Source of the DNA: Candidatus Aenigmatarchaeota archaeon
GTDB taxonomy: Archaea; Aenigmatarchaeota; Aenigmatarchaeia; QMZP01
Assembly (NCBI GenBank): GCA_016202745.1
Contig: JACQOB010000097.1
Coordinates: 1-15,137 of the forward strand
Length of the DNA: 15,137 nucleotides
Direction: 5' to 3'
Shown: piece by piece, positions 13,903 to 15,137 of the stretch
Layout: each line of letters starts with the position of its first letter
How positions within the stretch are numbered: the first letter of the stretch is position 1
The notes under the pieces: generated by a model
What the model saw: only the letters and a program-made list of their open reading frames with translations
Told to the model about the DNA's origin: nothing
Databases searched by the model: none
Program-made: the position numbers and the translations under genes

Positions 13903-14338
13903 GGCAGGCGAAAGGCTGGACCTCTTCAAGAGGAATGTTATCCATTTCATTTTCTCTGAAAGCATGGAAAGGAGGGCTGAAAGAATATACGAGTTTGGTG
14001 GCACACTTACACTGAAAATAGTCGACCCGCACGACCTTATTCTGATGAAATGCGCGACTGAAAGGGAAAAGGACAGGGATGACATCAGAAGCATCATAGA
14101 GAGCTCGAAAATCGAGTGGGATCTGATAATAGATGAAATGAGAAACCAGCTCAGGCTGGGAGCGAGGAAAATCGACGTCTTTGGTTTCCTGGATACGCTG
14201 GACCACCTGAAAAGGCAGATGAAGGTAAAGATACCCGGCGATCTGCATAAAAGATGCTGGTCACTGCTGAAAACTGCGGAGTCCTCTAAAAAAACCAATT
14301 CACAGCCAAAATCCAAACTTAAAAAGAAAAACAAATAG
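13892..14338 (+). CDS. Nucleotidyltransferase-like protein, N-terminally truncated (AbiEii/DUF6036-like)
   Basis: From a TTG at 13892 the frame gives 148 residues. The segments ERLDLFKRNVIHFIFSESM, FGGTLTLKIVDPHDLILMK and TEREKDRDDI follow the order seen in the second half of archaeal nucleotidyltransferases of the AbiEii/DUF6036 kind: the third-acid strand R(L/V)D(L/I)F, then the RA, EDL..K and ERE.D.ED segments. Recognisable sequence extends upstream in this frame to about 13862 (VYGARDNQPVLLV). The GG/GS and DxD catalytic half (about 80 residues) is absent, and there is no good start codon or SD. It overlaps the AbiEi-like gene by 11 nt in a different frame. It is probably the remnant of a toxin after deletion or frameshift. 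The C-terminus is a lysine-rich tail (KSKLKKKNK). Confidence 0.55.
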   Translation: MLVRAGERLDLFKRNVIHFIFSESMERRAERIYEFGGTLTLKIVDPHDLILMKCATEREKDRDDIRSIIESSKIEWDLIIDEMRNQLRLGARKIDVFGFLDTLDHLKRQMKVKIPGDLHKRCWSLLKTAESSKKTNSQPKSKLKKKNK

Positions 14339-14367
14339 CGCAGATAACAATGCTTAAGCTGCGTGCC

Positions 14368-14433
14368 CTAAAACTCCTCCTCGTCTTCCCCGGCTTTTTT
14401 CTCCCCACCGAACTTGTCCCGCAAGGCCCGCTT
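14368..14433 (-). pseudogene. Fragment of a small gene ending in EEEF
   Basis: The minus-strand frame between a TGA (14434-14436) and a TAG (14368-14370) reads KRALRDKFGGE, then KKAGEDEEEF. No good start codon lies in it. Its last 13 bp on the plus strand (CTAAAACTCCTCC) are identical to those of the fragment at 12993, and the DK/F/GG followed by an acidic EEF tail is similar. It is likely a second remnant of the same kind of small gene. Together with the palindrome and TATA box it accounts for most of the 150 bp gap at 14339-14488. Confidence 0.3.
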
Positions 14434-14438
14434 TCATG

Positions 14439-14450
14439 ACAGATATCTGT
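14439..14450. promoter_or_regulatory. 12-bp palindrome upstream of the MNT/HEPN promoter
   Basis: ACAGATATCTGT is a perfect palindrome ending about 7 nt before the TATA box of the toxin-antitoxin pair. That position would let a dimeric regulator block TFB/TBP access. The operator role is inferred from symmetry and location. Confidence 0.4.
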
Positions 14451-14457
14451 GGACTTG

Positions 14458-14466
14458 TTTTTTATA
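14458..14466 (+). promoter_or_regulatory. TATA box for the MNT/HEPN pair
   Basis: TTTTTATAT lies about 26 nt upstream of ATG 14489, giving a leaderless start for the nucleotidyltransferase gene. Confidence 0.65.
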
Positions 14467-14488
14467 TGGCAAAGCACAAAAGTAAGGT

Positions 14489-14884
14489 ATGCTTAAGGTT
14501 TATCTGGACATGTTGAAGGGGTTTGGAAAGCTGAAAAAGGAGGCCACTGTTGTACTCTATGGATCGGTGGCCAAAGGCATATCGAGAACCGATTCTGATA
14601 TCGACATAGCCATAATAACAGACAGCAAAAGGGCCAGGGAAAAGGCTGAGAAGGTCGCCGACGGTATACTTTTTGAATATGGGAAAGTGGTCTCGCTGAT
14701 TCACCTGACACCAAGGAAGCTTTATGAGAACAGGGGATACCCATTCATTCAGGAGATATTGAAAGGGAATGTGTTATATGGCAGAAGAGATGTCACTAAA
14801 GGCAATGGCGGAAGAAGAAATAGCAGCAGCCAGGGAAAGGCTCGAGGCCGCCAAAATACTACTGGCCAAAGGGATGCTGGTTGA
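14489..14884 (+). CDS. Minimal nucleotidyltransferase (MNT), antitoxin of an MNT/HEPN pair
   Basis: The protein has 131 residues. LYGSVAKGISRTDSDIDIAI carries the GSX10DXD signature (G25-S26, D37, D39) that binds the nucleotide and metal in the pol-beta-type minimal nucleotidyltransferases. MntA-type relatives modify and silence their HEPN partner by adding AMP. The MNT fold appears complete at about residue 99 (GNVLYG). The remaining 30-odd residues are basic and low-complexity (VTKGNGGRRNSSSQGKARGR) and overlap the HEPN gene by 107 nt, so they are probably an unconserved run-on past a lost stop codon. A third acidic residue for catalysis is not obvious in YGKVVSLIHL. The start is supported by TATA spacing. 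Confidence 0.85.
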   Translation: MLKVYLDMLKGFGKLKKEATVVLYGSVAKGISRTDSDIDIAIITDSKRAREKAEKVADGILFEYGKVVSLIHLTPRKLYENRGYPFIQEILKGNVLYGRRDVTKGNGGRRNSSSQGKARGRQNTTGQRDAG

Positions 14885-15137
14885 TGCCGTAAACAGGATT
14901 TATTACGCCGCATTCCGCGCTGCAAGGGCTGTCATGCTGTCGCTAGGTAGGGAACCAAAGACGCACACAGGCCTGATATCAGAATTCGGTCTCCAGGTTG
15001 TTAGAAAGGGCCTGATGCCCAAAAAATACGGGATAATACTCAGGCGCAGCTTTGAAGCGAGGGAGTCAAGCGATTACACTATTTTGGCCCAGTTCGAAAA
15101 ACAGGAGGTAGAGAAACTGTTTGGAGATGTCAGTGAC
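14778..15137 (+). CDS. HEPN-domain ribonuclease toxin (partial, runs off the window)
   Basis: 120 residues are visible, without a stop. The helical HEPN core is clear: DAVNRIYYAAFRAARAVML, then REPKTH, which is the R-x4-H ribonuclease motif (R58, H63), then SEFGLQVVRKGLMPK and FEARESSDYTI. HEPN toxins cut RNA as dimers when not held by their MNT partner. The tyrosine that MntA modifies in the HepT subgroup (R-x4-H-x-Y) is not here: Thr-Gly-Leu follows the His. The sequence is closer to the YYAAFHAAR subgroup. ATG 14778 gives the longest start, and ATG 14790 or 14805 are alternatives; each overlaps the MNT tail. No SD lies at a good distance. Perhaps 5-20 residues are missing at the C-terminus. 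Confidence 0.85.
   Translation, partial: MAEEMSLKAMAEEEIAAARERLEAAKILLAKGMLVDAVNRIYYAAFRAARAVMLSLGREPKTHTGLISEFGLQVVRKGLMPKKYGIILRRSFEARESSDYTILAQFEKQEVEKLFGDVSD

Noticed and set aside
1..15137. tRNA, rRNA, transposase or integrase genes
   Set aside because: I saw no cloverleaf-like arms with conserved tRNA bases, no rRNA signature and no DDE or tyrosine-recombinase motif in any plausible frame.

Overview
The window is archaeal. The genes that stand alone have TATA-like boxes (TTTATAA, TTTAT, TATATAAAT and similar) centred about 24-28 nt before the ATG, which is the spacing of leaderless archaeal transcripts. The internal operon genes instead have short Shine-Dalgarno-like matches or ATGA stop/start overlaps. 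The many small membrane-anchored proteins that begin with a Lys/Arg-Ala/Gly-Gln motif and then a hydrophobic helix are a habit I associate with DPANN-type genomes, for example Woesearchaeota and relatives. That placement is inference; the lineage cannot be fixed from this window.

Left edge (1-1305): the 3' end of an archaeal aspartyl-tRNA synthetase gene, converging 4 bp away on an SPFH/stomatin-type membrane protein gene on the minus strand. The SPFH gene shares a roughly 70 bp intergenic region with the next, divergent cluster.

Centre (1306-12992): nine consecutive plus-strand genes. Eight encode proteins with one N-terminal hydrophobic helix and an exported domain. Several have class III (prepilin-like) signal motifs: KAQ, RAQ, KAQ and KGQ. 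Two are tandem paralogues. The eighth, a 700-residue protein of the 'KGQ' type, has an N-terminus expanded by in-frame tandem repeats that copy the KGQ motif. It overlaps by 4 nt the ninth gene, a secreted protein of 1699 residues with cysteine-rich modules, Ig-like blocks, a helical/hydrophobic core, a PKD domain and three FN3-like domains. Together they look like a pseudopilin-based surface appendage or secretion assembly with a very large surface subunit. No pilus ATPase, platform protein or prepilin peptidase lies in the window, so the function is inferred.

Right edge (12993-15137): a lower-GC accessory segment. It holds an AbiEi-like winged-helix gene followed by an out-of-frame nucleotidyltransferase fragment that lacks its catalytic N-terminal half. 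These two are flanked by small decayed minus-strand gene remnants that share a 13-bp end sequence. An MNT nucleotidyltransferase / HEPN ribonuclease toxin-antitoxin pair follows, with its own TATA box and an upstream palindrome. The drop in GC begins inside the giant gene (about 11290), so its C-terminal third may have been exchanged with the accessory DNA.
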